Shown here in pieces: positions 24,058 to 33,737 of a stretch of 64,000 nt of DNA. The stretch is from Nephrocerus scutellatus (lineage: Eukaryota > Arthropoda > Insecta > Diptera > Pipunculidae). The stretch is taken from NCBI GenBank assembly GCA_947095585.1, contig OX352762.1, positions 31,224,669 through 31,288,668 on the forward strand. Direction: 5' to 3'. Every line of letters begins with the position of its first letter. The first letter of the stretch is position 1. The notes beneath the pieces are model-generated. The model searched no databases and had not been told where the DNA came from. It saw only the letters and a list, made by a program, of their open reading frames with translations. Both the position numbers and the translations under genes were made by a program.

Positions 24058-24250
24058 TAAAAAACAACGCATACAAATTTTGGGCATTTGAATTCTCTAA
24101 TCGAATACACATGCGTGCAAAGTTTAAAAAAAATTGGTTAATTATGAAAAAGTTTATAAGAGAGCACCTCGGTGTCCGATCACATCCAAATTTTATTAGA
24201 AAGTGCTGCCATCGGAGATACACATGTGTGGAAAGTTTCAAAAAAAGGTG
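24058..24250 (+). repeat. Rep-A interspersed repeat, 5' part
   Basis: AACAACGCATACAAATTTTG, GAATTCTCTAATCG, ACACATGCGTGCAAAGTTTA, GATCACATCCAAATTTTATT and AGATACACATGTGTGGAAAG occur in the family order. The CA repeat and the CCAG end are missing. Confidence 0.7.
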
Positions 24251-24737
24251 CTTGGATTGGAAGCAGAAACAAGACATCATTATGAATAATCCATTTTTTT
24301 AGTTAACATGAGCTACTTATGAAGAATTTGAATTGCCAACCTTAAGACCGTTTTTTGATTTTCTCGCAAAATGGATCGATGCTCTAGAATCTCTTAAACG
24401 AACGCATTTAAATAAACATTAGAAGCCATGTCACTGCAAGTAAATTGGTGTGGTAGTGGTGGTGATGGGTGCCTGGTTAGAGTGTGGTAGAGTTGGGCGA
24501 TCTCGTGTCGACCCAATATTTTTCTAAACGAGAAACGCCGAGCCCTTAACTAGTCTTATTATCTAAATTAGAGAATTATATTTCTTTATATTTCCAATTT
24601 CAAGCAAACTTTGTACGAGTACACATATGTATCACATACAATCTGAAATCTGGTTTCGAATCAATAGTTTTCGGGGTCGCTGTGTTGAATAGTGATGGTA
24701 GACAGCTCTAGCAGCTTCAGGGTTGGGCTAGTATAAT
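24251..24737. other. Unassigned sequence
   Basis: A stretch near 24465-24525 (GGTTAGAGTG..., GTCGACCC) faintly recalls a tRNA-like SINE head but is too weak to call. Confidence 0.35.
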
Positions 24738-25025
24738 ATAATGTCGGCGCGACAGACCATGCGGTCCAAGGCCTGACTTCTCGCAACCATTTATGTTGAG
24801 CATGCATATTTTTGCACACAAATGGAGGGACCTACAGTTTAATGCCGGATCCGAACGGCGAATTGAGAAGCTTTCAGTGACACGTTATTATTCTCGGACG
24901 TTTGTCAAACTTTCGCGAGAGGTGGGACACCGTGAAAAATACTTTGGTGTTACTGGGATTCGAAACATGAACCCCATGCTCAGCAGTCCATGCTCCTATC
25001 CACTGAGCCACGGCGCTCAGTAGAC
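24738..25025 (-). repeat. tRNA-derived SINE, minus strand, nearly full
   Basis: From left: ATGTCGGCGCGACAGACCAT, CGGTCCAAGGCCTGACTTCT, CACACAAATGGAGGGACCTA, GCCGGATCCGAACGGCGAAT, TCGCGAGAGGTGGGACACCG, GGTGTTACTGGGATTCGAA (B box on the minus strand) and CTCAGCAGTCCATGCTCCTA, TCCACTGAGCCACGGCGC (A box and tRNA head). The ATT tail at the left is almost gone. Confidence 0.88.
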
Positions 25026-25033
25026 CATTAAAA

Positions 25034-25300
25034 ATGCTCGGGAGAAAGAATATAGCAAGTAACAGATATATTGTTATTTTTTTGTGTCTAATTAGCAACT
25101 CAGTACAAATTGAACAGGTTAGCAACTTAACTACCAAGACCATTATTGCTGCACTTAAAAGGTCCATGACCAGCAGAGATATGAGTGAAGATATATTTGG
25201 TGATAAAGGCACTAAACTTGATGGCACAAAACTCCTTTTTTCTGAAATCCAACAGTTAAACAAATATAATACTCTAGTTACTTTTTTTATTAGAATGTAA
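25034..25300 (+). pseudogene. BEL/Pao-like integrase core fragment
   Basis: An 88-codon open frame. The block QIEQVSNLTTKTIIAALKRS, then SEDIFGDKGTKLDGTKLLF and EIQQL, matches the integrase pattern of BEL/Pao LTR elements, where 'ELVSDLTT..FIAALKRF' is followed by the DNGTNFVGA block with the second catalytic Asp. Here that block reads GDKGTKLDG, so the Asp remains but the surroundings have changed. Nothing else of the element (RT, RNase H, LTRs) is recognisable beside it. It sits immediately after a SINE. I am fairly sure it is integrase-derived, less sure of the superfamily. Confidence 0.65.
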
Positions 25301-25511
25301 TACAAAATGATACATCATTCCACCACCCGCATCTAGCTTTGGTAACTAACCAAATACCATATCAGGAGGGTACTTGGAAAAACATACTGCTTTTTTTTTT
25401 ATATAAAAATAACCACATTATAACAAGTACATTCAAGTTCAAGTATATATATATGTATATATATATATATAACTTCCATACACAAGTATGTACATACAAG
25501 TACATATTAAT
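25301..25511. repeat. AT-rich stretch with TA microsatellite
   Basis: Contains a TATATATG/TATATA microsatellite at about 25444-25473; nothing else is recognised. Confidence 0.5.
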
Positions 25512-26085
25512 CATCATCATATTTTGCTCTACAACCGGAATCGAATCATGGCCTCCTGAAAAAAGTATCGATTTCAAGCCGATTTCATCCAGTTTGGCAT
25601 CCCTAAACTCTGGGCGTCCTGGTCTACGCCATTTTTCCAGCGTAGGCTTGGCCGGCCTCGCTGTCGTGTCTCATATATCCTACCGAAACAGAATTCCAAG
25701 CAGGATCCTATTTTACTATGTAACCTAGGTGTACTGCCCACCGAGCATAATTACCTTAACGATAACGCTCTTAGGTCTCATCATTATGGAGCTTTCGGAA
25801 TATTCCATCCTCACATATGGGGACAATATTTCTCCGTAAGACTTTTCTCTCGGACGCAGCTAAGAGGTCAGAGTCAAGTCTTGGATCTATTTCTATTATG
25901 ACCATTGTCTTATACACCATCAGCTTGGATATTATGGCTAGTTTCCTGGATTTGAAGAGTCTTGACAGACTAAAGTAGGCTTTGTTGGCTTTAAGCAACC
26001 GTGTGTGTATTTCTGGTTCCATAATGTTATCGGCTGCTACAGTTGACCCGAGATAGTTAAAAGATTGCACTACTTCATATACAGA
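25512..26085 (-). mobile_element. RTE-like LINE fragment, C-terminus and ATG tail
   Basis: Read on the minus strand from about 26080: VVQSFNYLGSTVAADN, EIHTRLLKANKAYFSLSRL, FKSRKLAIISKLMVYKTMV, RKVLR.IV...CEDGIFRKLHNDE near 25850-25780, then GRPEF.DAKLDEIG near 25620-25580. The tail is the ATGATGATG seen here as CATCATCAT at 25512-25520, preceded by TTGTAGAGCAAAATAT. The LKANKAYFSLSRLFKSR block is shared with the plus-strand copies at 30.6 and 59.53 kb. The endonuclease and RT palm are absent. Confidence 0.85.
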
Positions 26086-26457
26086 TACACAACACACAAG
26101 TACATATATTTTTGAGCCTAAAGAATTGAGATGGTTTTTGTTAATACAATTTTTGTATAGTAGCATGTACAGTGCGATAAATGATTCGTAACAGTATAAA
26201 TTCAACTGTTGGATCTGTCAATTGTCCATTGGTGTAAGAGCCGCCTGAACTTATTACCAATTTATTGAATCAAGTGAATCCACCTCGGCGATATGTTTCT
26301 TGCTAATTCAATTATTGAATTACAATTATAAACACAAAAGTGTGGGTGCAGCACGTTATACGAATAAACGGGTCTCTAGCTTGTATTATTCAATTTAATG
26401 TTAATTGTTCTACAGTTAAAATATTTCTCAATTTTATTTAAATGTTTTAAATGAGTT
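26086..26457. other. Unassigned sequence
   Basis: No feature recognised. Confidence 0.35.
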
Positions 26458-26530
26458 AATTGTGCACAACACAAATGGTCACGAGAAGCTAGGCCTTGGA
26501 CCGCAACGGTCTGACGCGCCAAATATCCAA
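26458..26530 (+). repeat. SINE 3' fragment
   Basis: GTGCACAACACAAATGGTCA, CGAGAAGCTAGGCCTTGGAC, CGCAACGGTCTGACGCGCCA and AATAT match the SINE end; the head and the ATT tail are missing. Confidence 0.75.
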
Positions 26531-27691
26531 AACAAACTGGGAGCAGTATTCTGTCAGAGAAGTAAAGAGAATAAGAACAAATCCTTTCCTTTAATTTCGA
26601 TGCTTTTTTTAAGAATGAAGGAGCGCTTCACTGTAGGCAATATTGTCCATTTTAATTAAAGTTAAAAACTAAAAAAAAAACGAAATTTAATCTCAAAAAT
26701 CTTCAATCGTAAGCAACAACACCTGTTTCTTAATTGTCGTCTAAACGCTCAATTTAATTGGAACAGGGGATTAGGATACCTACTTTTTTGCACCTTACGC
26801 ACCCAACAGTATTTTAATCCAATCAGACATGCGTACTGTGCCCATAAATCTTCTCATCTTAACACGCGACTGACAAGTGACAAGTCTTCACGATACGAAT
26901 TACATCATCTAACTGATCAACAACGTAAATAAAAAAACACAAAGAAAGGGCGAATCAAGCTTGTGCGGCCGTCATCACAGTATTCAAGAAAACAAATACA
27001 TAAAAACTCCAAAGGTATTTTCTACAATAACAAACAAGAATATTTCCAATTACCCCTTTGTTATTTCTGTTAGAATGCACGGTTCTCTTGTGTGTATAAA
27101 TTTTACCCCAGATGTTGTGATGAAGTTTCCTATACAATCCTTCCACACGCCGCAAGTGTGTAATCATTAATGTCACCGCACTTAACCCTTAAGATTGGGT
27201 TATGTAACGATCGTATTTTATCGAATCGTTTTTCTCATCATGATCCTTTTGTCTTTTTCCGATTACCAGTCATTATATATATGAGCATTAGCAGCGCGCA
27301 CGCACCACTCACACGTTCCTCATTTATAAAAAATGTCTTCTCGAAAGAGCTCAATTCGATCTTCTTTGCTTCTTAAGTGGTTTCCCTAAACGACAACGCG
27401 CAGTTCTTCTATTCCCTTGCGTCGATGGCAATCCGCGTTGATATCAAGATTCAGAGGCGTTTTGATCTCGCACACGTTTCCTTTGATCGTGTGGCGCATA
27501 GAAGTTGATGGGTTAATTTGGGGACTCATTTTCTCAATGGGATTTTGCTGGGGGAGTCACAGTCGGCGTACCCCTTTATTATTTTTCTGGACTTGTTATA
27601 ATGGTTGTTAAGTGGTTTCATGGTTTAGATTTATTATTTGATCTGGCTTATAACGTTGTAGGAGGACAGCGTACTTATATCGAAGGAAGAA
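26531..27691. other. Intergenic or intronic sequence, nothing recognised
   Basis: About 1.2 kb. The stretch at 27400-27600 is more GC-rich than its surroundings but no frame in it matches a family I know. Confidence 0.4.
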
Positions 27692-27788
27692 ATTCAAAAT
27701 AAACAAAATCAGGGAGAGGAAAGTGCTTACTCCTGCCATATGGCGCTAATTTGATTTGATCGAAAGGCGGTAGCGCCGCTGGCGTTGA
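27692..27788 (+). repeat. 97-bp direct repeat, copy 1
   Basis: Starts ATTCAAAATAAACAAAATCA and ends TAGCGCCGCTGGCGTTGA. It matches 28801-28897 at 95 of 97 positions without gaps. The family and function are unknown. Confidence 0.9.
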
Positions 27789-28800
27789 TTTCACATATAT
27801 ATTGTATAGCGAACGTTGCATGTTGGTTAAAGGCACAGGGTTAATTGGTTGTTCAACAAAATGATTATGATGGGTTCTATTAATTGGATTGGTTTTAAAT
27901 TTCAAGGTCTGGCTGGCACGATAAGCACGTGACTAAGGTTTATTTGCGAAAATCTTGCTTGAAAGCGATTCTCGGAAGAGCTCAGCAACTTAATGGTTTT
28001 TAAAGTTCGCAGAGTAATTCGGAAATGTGTTTTATTTCTAATTTTATACTATTACTATTTCAAAAACCTCAAAGTCACAGAGTAAAATCATGTGTTTAAC
28101 CATTATTTGTAAGATTTTGAATGACAAAATTATTATAATATGGTTCTGATGGAGTTTTAGTTTTCAACGTAAATAAACTTCAGTATATAAGATATTAAAG
28201 CGAGCTTCTCAGCTCACCATATGGATAGTTGTTATTCATTATAAACACTGAATTAACTTAAAAGCCTAATAGTAACCATTTAATTCACAAAATTCGTAAC
28301 AATTTTTTTTGGGAATTTTTTTCTATTTTTTTTTGGAAATTTTTTATTTCTTAAAAAACTGTAATTATGAAAATTATGACACGCAAAAGGTAGGTAGGTA
28401 GGGTGGTGGTCCGCACTGCCATAGATTTTTTTAAAAAGAAACTTTTTTTGTTACACACGTCTTTTAAAAAAAAAAATTAAATTTTTTACACGCGCCACAC
28501 GGTCGCAGTACCAGCCAATTGGGCTAGGGTTTGTTTATTAAAAAACAAGTAAATGTAAAAAAACTTCGTTTTTCGGGTACAAACTTTTATGTAGGTATAG
28601 ATCGACACATGCCATACCGTCCTTTTATTTTTACATTCTGTTACTTGGTTATAACCGCCAAATTATCGGTTTTTGAGGTGGGGCCTATTTCAAAGTATAT
28701 TCTTTTTTCCACGCAACACACGTGCCACACGCGTCACAGAATTTAATATCTATTTTACATTGCATATTCCCTGCAAAGTTTTAATTTTTTTTCGAAAGAA
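27789..28800. other. AT-rich interval between the 97-bp direct repeats
   Basis: About 1 kb of AT-rich sequence with a GTAGGTAGGTAGG simple run near 28391-28404 and T/A homopolymer runs. No terminal repeats or transposase frames found. Confidence 0.4.
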
Positions 28801-28897
28801 ATTCAAAATAAACACAATCAGGGAGAGGAAAGTGCTTACTCCTGCCATATGGCGCTAATTTGATATGATCGAAAGGCGGTAGCGCCGCTGGCGTTGA
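28801..28897 (+). repeat. 97-bp direct repeat, copy 2
   Basis: Second copy of the 97-bp repeat, in direct orientation 1109 bp downstream of the first. The differences are one A/C change near the start and one T/A change in TTGATATGATC. Confidence 0.9.
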
Positions 28898-29162
28898 CAG
28901 GCTCGCGTATCGCTGCTCTGTGATCATGCTGGCTGAAGCAACATCCAGACCACGTGGATATGCTGTTAGTGGGGCGGTATTTGTTTGATGAAAATTGATT
29001 AAAAAAATTATGTGAGATAAAAATTCATTTTTAATACGAGTATACCAAGTTTTTAAAACAACTGATCAGATTTTCACTCCTAGGCAGATGATGAAAAAAT
29101 GTATAGAGTTCGAAAACTCTTTTCCCTATCTGCTAATAAATATACTTGAAGCCCGCCTATTA
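28898..29162. other. Unassigned sequence
   Basis: No feature recognised. Confidence 0.35.
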
Positions 29163-29277
29163 TGCAAAATTTGTGTGCAAAAATATAGGTACATGCCCAA
29201 CACAAATGGTTGCGAGAAGCTAGGCCTTGGACCGCAATGGTCTGTCGCGCTGAGTAATATTATTATTATTATGATAG
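29163..29277 (+). repeat. SINE 3' fragment with ATT tail
   Basis: TATGCAAAATTTGTGTGCAA, AATATAGGTACATGCCCAAC, GTTGCGAGAAGCTAGGCCTT, ACCGCAATGGTCTGTCGCGC, and an ATT tail at about 29258-29272. It lies directly against an RTE-like fragment that starts at about 29278. Confidence 0.85.
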
Positions 29278-29480
29278 CATAGCCAAAGCAGAACTTTCTA
29301 AAGCCATGAGAGAACTTGGGATCGCAAATAAACTGACACGAGGTTTATTATTACCAAGTTATAAGCCAAGTAAAACTTTCCGAATCACTATTAATCTCAT
29401 TCAGCATCAATAGAGGGCTTCGATAAACGGATGGACTGTCCTGCGTACTCTTCAGGTGAAGTAGTGCAATCCATTAACTA
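29278..29480 (+). mobile_element. RTE-like LINE fragment, RT fingers (5' arm of an interrupted copy)
   Basis: Reads IAKAELSKAMRELGIANKL, then TRGLLL, in the position of the RTE-type block before the catalytic palm. The same DNA occurs on the minus strand at about 4720-4640 (GACACGAGGTT is shared exactly). The palm itself is missing. The RTE reading resumes at 30606 with LVKANKADFSQE after a Jockey-like LINE, so this is probably the left arm of a copy that was deleted and then interrupted. Confidence 0.6.
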
Positions 29481-29534
29481 GCATCCAATAACAGTATGAA
29501 ACCAGAGATATTCGTAAAAAGAATCAAAAATATA

Positions 29535-30605
29535 GCCTAGTCGTCAATTCCAACGATCATTTGTAATGACACTCCAGTTATTGTCAACTCTAAAGACAAA
29601 GCCAATCTATTTGCTGCACATTTTGCAGCCTGTTCCAAGCTTCCAGATTGTCCATTGATGCCGCCTGCACCTCCGAGTATTGAATACTCTATGGGACAGA
29701 TCTTCATTTGTACTCGTGCAGTTGCAACAGTTTTAAACGATCTCAACACTGGTATTTCCTCATAAGTTCTGAAGAGGTGTTCTTCCAAGCTGGCATTACC
29801 ATTGCGTAAGCTTTTCCATATATCTTATTCTTCTGGAGTCTTCCCGAGAAGTTGGAAAACAGCCTTTGTCCAGCCCATACCCAAAAAGGCGACCCGTCGT
29901 CTCCTTCTTCGTACCGACCGATAGCACTTATATCCATTCTTTCCAAGGGCATTGAAACGCTGATCAGTTTTCAGCTCATGCAATGTCTTGAAAGCAACGA
30001 AATCTTTAGTGAGCGGCAGTACGGATTTCGTGGGCAACGTTCTACTGGTGATTTGATGGTATATCTCTCCGAACAGTGGAACCGGTCTTTGGATCAATTT
30101 GGTGAAAGCAAAGCTGTTGCACTCGATATTTCCAAAGCATTTAACAGAGTTTGACAACAAGGTGTTTTGTCCAAAATGGAGTCGATGGAAAACTGCTTCA
30201 ATAGATTTGCTTGAACACCGCAGCAACGTTTCCTGGTTGTCACTGTTTTGCCGCTTCTTCCACCAGCGGTGCTCAAGAGAAATAGCCAGTTGTATGCCAC
30301 CTCTCCTTGAATTTAATCGTAATACTCGTGGCGCCATGAATGCTCATTAGTTTACCCTCAAGCCAATGTTCAGACGTACAGTTAAGTTCAGGGACTCGTT
30401 CTTCAGCCGTACAACACGTATGTGGAAGGCTTTGCCAAGCTTTGTCTTTCCACGTCACTATGATCAACAGGCATTCAAAACACAAGCTCATAGACATCTC
30501 CTCTTTTCTCCTCATTTTCCATAACGCCCACAATGTGCCAAGCATAAACCCGAGCTTTATAAGGGTGCGACACCCTTTTCGCGTGCGCAAATTAAAAAAA
30601 AAGTT
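29535..30605 (+). mobile_element. Jockey/CR1-like LINE, internally deleted, inside an RTE-like copy
   Basis: Starts with the connector DKANLFAAHFAACSKLPDCP near 29597-29656. Next is RT: RAVATVLNDLNTGIS near 29717, a stop where SGPDGIP is usual, SYSSGVFPRSWKTAFVQPIP near 29829-29888, YRPIALISILSKGIETLISF near 29912-29970, RQYGFRGQRSTGDLMVYLSE near 30020-30073, and SKAVALDISKAFNRV near 30107-30150. The palm YADD region is deleted: from about 30160 the sequence jumps to the C-terminus, with ASCMPPLLEFNRNTRGAM near 30287, RMWKALPSFVFPRHY near 30418 and QQAFKTQAHRHLL. The A-run at about 30592-30602 is the probable poly-A tail. Confidence 0.82.
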
Positions 30606-31345
30606 GGTAAAAGCCAACAAAGCCGACTTTAGTCAAGAACCTTCAAATACAGTAATTTAACCATAATATCCGAGCTGCTGGAGCTAGTATGCATTCTGAA
30701 CCTTTAGCCGCGTTCGAGAGAAAATTCTTACATATAATTGTTGGTCCCGTTTTTGAGGAAGGTCGATTCTGGAGACTCTGTCATGATGAGATCTACGAGC
30801 GTTACCGCGATGTCGACATCGTAAACAAAAGTAAGATTGGTACCCAAGTAAGAAAGTAAGTAAGAAAGATTTGCTTATATCGGGCAAAGGCATAACTTAT
30901 TCAGAAGGTGTTAGCAAAATGAAGGTTCTGTCTGAATGTCAGAAGGTTTGAAATAATTAATTTAGCCAGAACGTTATGCTTATTTTCAGCTATGATTCAG
31001 AAGAAACTAGTTTGCTTAAAAACGCCGTCTGTTTAAGCAAACTATTTGGATCCATAAAGCCACCGGGTCCTTGAGTAATCCTTGTCCAATTGACGTGAAG
31101 TACCGCAAGTTTCAACATTTTTAGCGTTAGCGTGTCTAGGACACCTAGCTTTCATGAGCAAAAAAGATCCGGCGAGGGAAATTCTTTGCGGTAGGATTGG
31201 GACACAACAGCGTTGATTCGGACGCCCAGTGTTTAAACATACCAAACTACATGACAACGGCTCGAAATCGTGACCAGAAAGAAGCAGGAGGCCCGGACGG
31301 GGCCCCTGTTGTACAGCCAAATATGATGATGATGATATTTTATTA
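30606..31345 (+). mobile_element. RTE-like LINE, C-terminus and ATG tail (3' arm of an interrupted copy)
   Basis: Continues the RTE reading with LVKANKADFSQEPSNT near 30606, FERKFLHIIVGP near 30715, EEGRFWRLCHDEIYERYRDV near 30755-30815 and DIVN. An interval of about 190 bp without homology follows. The 3' part resumes near 31130 with LGHL and the SKKDP block, the counterpart of GRPEFR, and then the tail TTGTACAGCCAAATATG with ATG repeats at about 31318-31335. The 190-bp interval may be another insertion or highly diverged sequence. Confidence 0.75.
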
Positions 31346-33168
31346 TAAAGTCTGTTTTGGCAGTAACTCAGCGCATCGCTATACGCCGGCATATACAAAA
31401 ACATGTACAAAAACAACTATATGCTTTTTCGGTATCCTATATTTGTACGATATAAGATCGGGGTAACAAGGCAATAGAGCCACTATATGAATAAAAAATA
31501 TCTCTTTATAACAAAATAACTGTTCGTTTTTAAATCTCAAAAATGTATGTACTAGTTTGTTTTATTATTGAATAAGTCGTCTTTACTCTTCTCTTGTGAC
31601 TTTAAACTAAAGACCAATAGAGTTAAAATTAAATAAATCGACTATTAACTTAATTGTAGCCATATCGGTACATAACGCAGCTTTCTCACAATAAATTTTA
31701 AATTAACTTATAATAGAACTCTACGATCAATTAAGATCTCATTTGTACGATCGTATATGACCGCATCGGCATAGCTAGCTAGTTCAATTTTTTTATGCAA
31801 CTTGTTACAAGTTCCCACATAATTCATTCGTTTTATTTGTGTTAATTAAAAGTACGTAAATATTCATGAGTGGTTACAAAAGTGATTAGACGACTACTGC
31901 AGGTTCTTTCTTTTTCTTTCACAAATGAAATTACTTCTATCAACCGTCCTTGCTGTTGCGTGATAAGCCACTTCAAATTACATAAATATAAGCGAACAAT
32001 TTTGTTCTCAATGCATCTCTTGATCAACCATTACATTATATATACATTATCAACGTAAGCATATGGCAATATATGTACTAAAAAGACAAAATACGTCTTC
32101 TTAAAGAAATGTTTTTATACACTATCCATACTTACAAATCGTTTACATAACTGGAACACAACAGCAGAACTTACTCCTTCTCTTTGAAACTGTGTACTAT
32201 AGAAGCTGCGGAATACGAATATGTTAACATGAGCGACACAATCTCACGATCAGTAGTTAACGCCATTATTGAATCATCATCTTGAGCGAGATTATGTTAT
32301 ATACTTGTACAATGTACAATGTACACTATGTGATGTTTTTGGTAAAGCCTCTGTTGATATATGCGCAATATGTTTGGACAACAATACAATAATTGATTAG
32401 AGTTAGTCACACTCTGATGTCAAGCAAGGCAAAGCAGTCGCCAACGTACGAGTATGTATACATCATGATGGCTTTGTTGTATCATTGACGATAACCAAAC
32501 ACTTTGGATGTGATGTGGCTCGATGATCCACTGAAATACCATCGCAATCCGTTTGCGCTTCTCCGAAAACTTGGCGTTAATTGGTGGTCCATTCCCGCAC
32601 ATAAATAGCCATAGATGAGTGTTAATATGTGCGATTGTAATTCGTTCGAGCGTCCGGTGTCCATCAAAAACGATAAGAATATTCCCACATCATATGTAAG
32701 AATCTTCAACAAGTGTCGACCGACAGGGTATTTGGGAGCCGGGACAAGATGACGTTGAAGGCTTTGTTCGGCTTGCAAGTGGTATATCTTGAATTGAATA
32801 CAATTATTTGAGGAAGTACTCGATATACGAGTAATTTTTTTAATTTCATTCATTTACTGTTACACAGAACGAAGAAATAAACCGCCATTCATAAAAAAAT
32901 ATATATTAATATATGTCCACGTGAACAAGATAATAGACATGAATAATTAAAGCCACGTAGAGCAAGCAAATTTATATAACTTTTAGGTGTATATTAGTGT
33001 TTTAATATCAATTCAAGAAGCGAAGTAGATGTGCCACTACCATTGTCAACTTTATATTACGTATGATATTATGCACTTAAGTAAATTTTACTTATAGTAG
33101 GAACCACCGATTATATCGCAACAAAATAAATGATCTATTTCATTCTAGAAGGTAAACGATGATATATA
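31346..33168. other. Intergenic or intronic sequence, nothing recognised
   Basis: About 1.8 kb. A minus-strand frame of 123 codons (32482-32853) is the longest open frame here. It has no motif I recognise, no obvious membrane or signal segment, and ordinary composition, so I leave it uncalled. Confidence 0.45.
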
Positions 33169-33737
33169 TCGGGTGTTTCAACAGGTGCGCTTCAACTTTT
33201 CTCCGATAGGGACGGCGAACGACGCCATATTTTTTATTGTTCTTTTGTCATTTGGAAACTTCATTAGTATACATTTCATCATGTGAACAGGGATTGCAAA
33301 TCGTGCAAATTTTTTATCAAAATAATCGTTCTGTTGCCGCTACTTTAAGAGCATTACGGCCATTTTACGGTCCATTTAACAAGCCAGCCCGTTCGACAAT
33401 CGACCGTATAGTAAAGATCTTGGCCCACATCCGTATAAGATCAAGCTGACACAACAACTAAAGCCGTTTGACCATTTGAAGCGACGCCGATTCGTGAATT
33501 GGGCTCAAGAGCAAATCGAAAATGATGCAGATTTTCACCGAAAAATCATCTTCAGCGATGAGGCTCACTTCGTAAAACGTGCACGCGGTGGTCATGCAAA
33601 AGAAATCGAGTTTCATACTTAAATGTGTCATATGTATATGTTCAAATTCGTTAATAAAAAAAAAAGTTAGTTCAAAAGTCGAACAGTTTGTGTTTTATTC
33701 AAAAAAAAAGTTGAAGTGCTCTTATTGAAAAACCCTA
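33169..33737 (+). mobile_element. Non-autonomous Tc1/mariner-type element with terminal inverted repeats
   Basis: The left end is CGGGTGTTTCAACAGGTGCG then CTTCAACTTTT. The right end, inverse-complemented, is AGGGTTTTTCAATAAGAGCA then CTTCAACTTTT. These are imperfect inverted repeats of about 33 bp, and both ends are flanked by TA-rich sequence (TA target). Inside, the plus strand encodes a shortened transposase: an N-terminal part (QIFYQNNRSVAATLRALRPF near 33303-33365, then STIDRIV), a jump, then LKPFDHLKRRRFVNWAQEQI near 33460-33518 and DFHRKIIFSDEAHF near 33532-33573, which holds the first catalytic Asp. The rest of the catalytic domain is missing. The total of 569 bp is well below an autonomous member. 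Confidence 0.85.

Noticed and set aside
32482..32853. 123-codon minus-strand open frame as a possible host gene
   Set aside because: No recognised motif, no splice or promoter context, and ordinary length for chance in AT-rich DNA with local GC rise.
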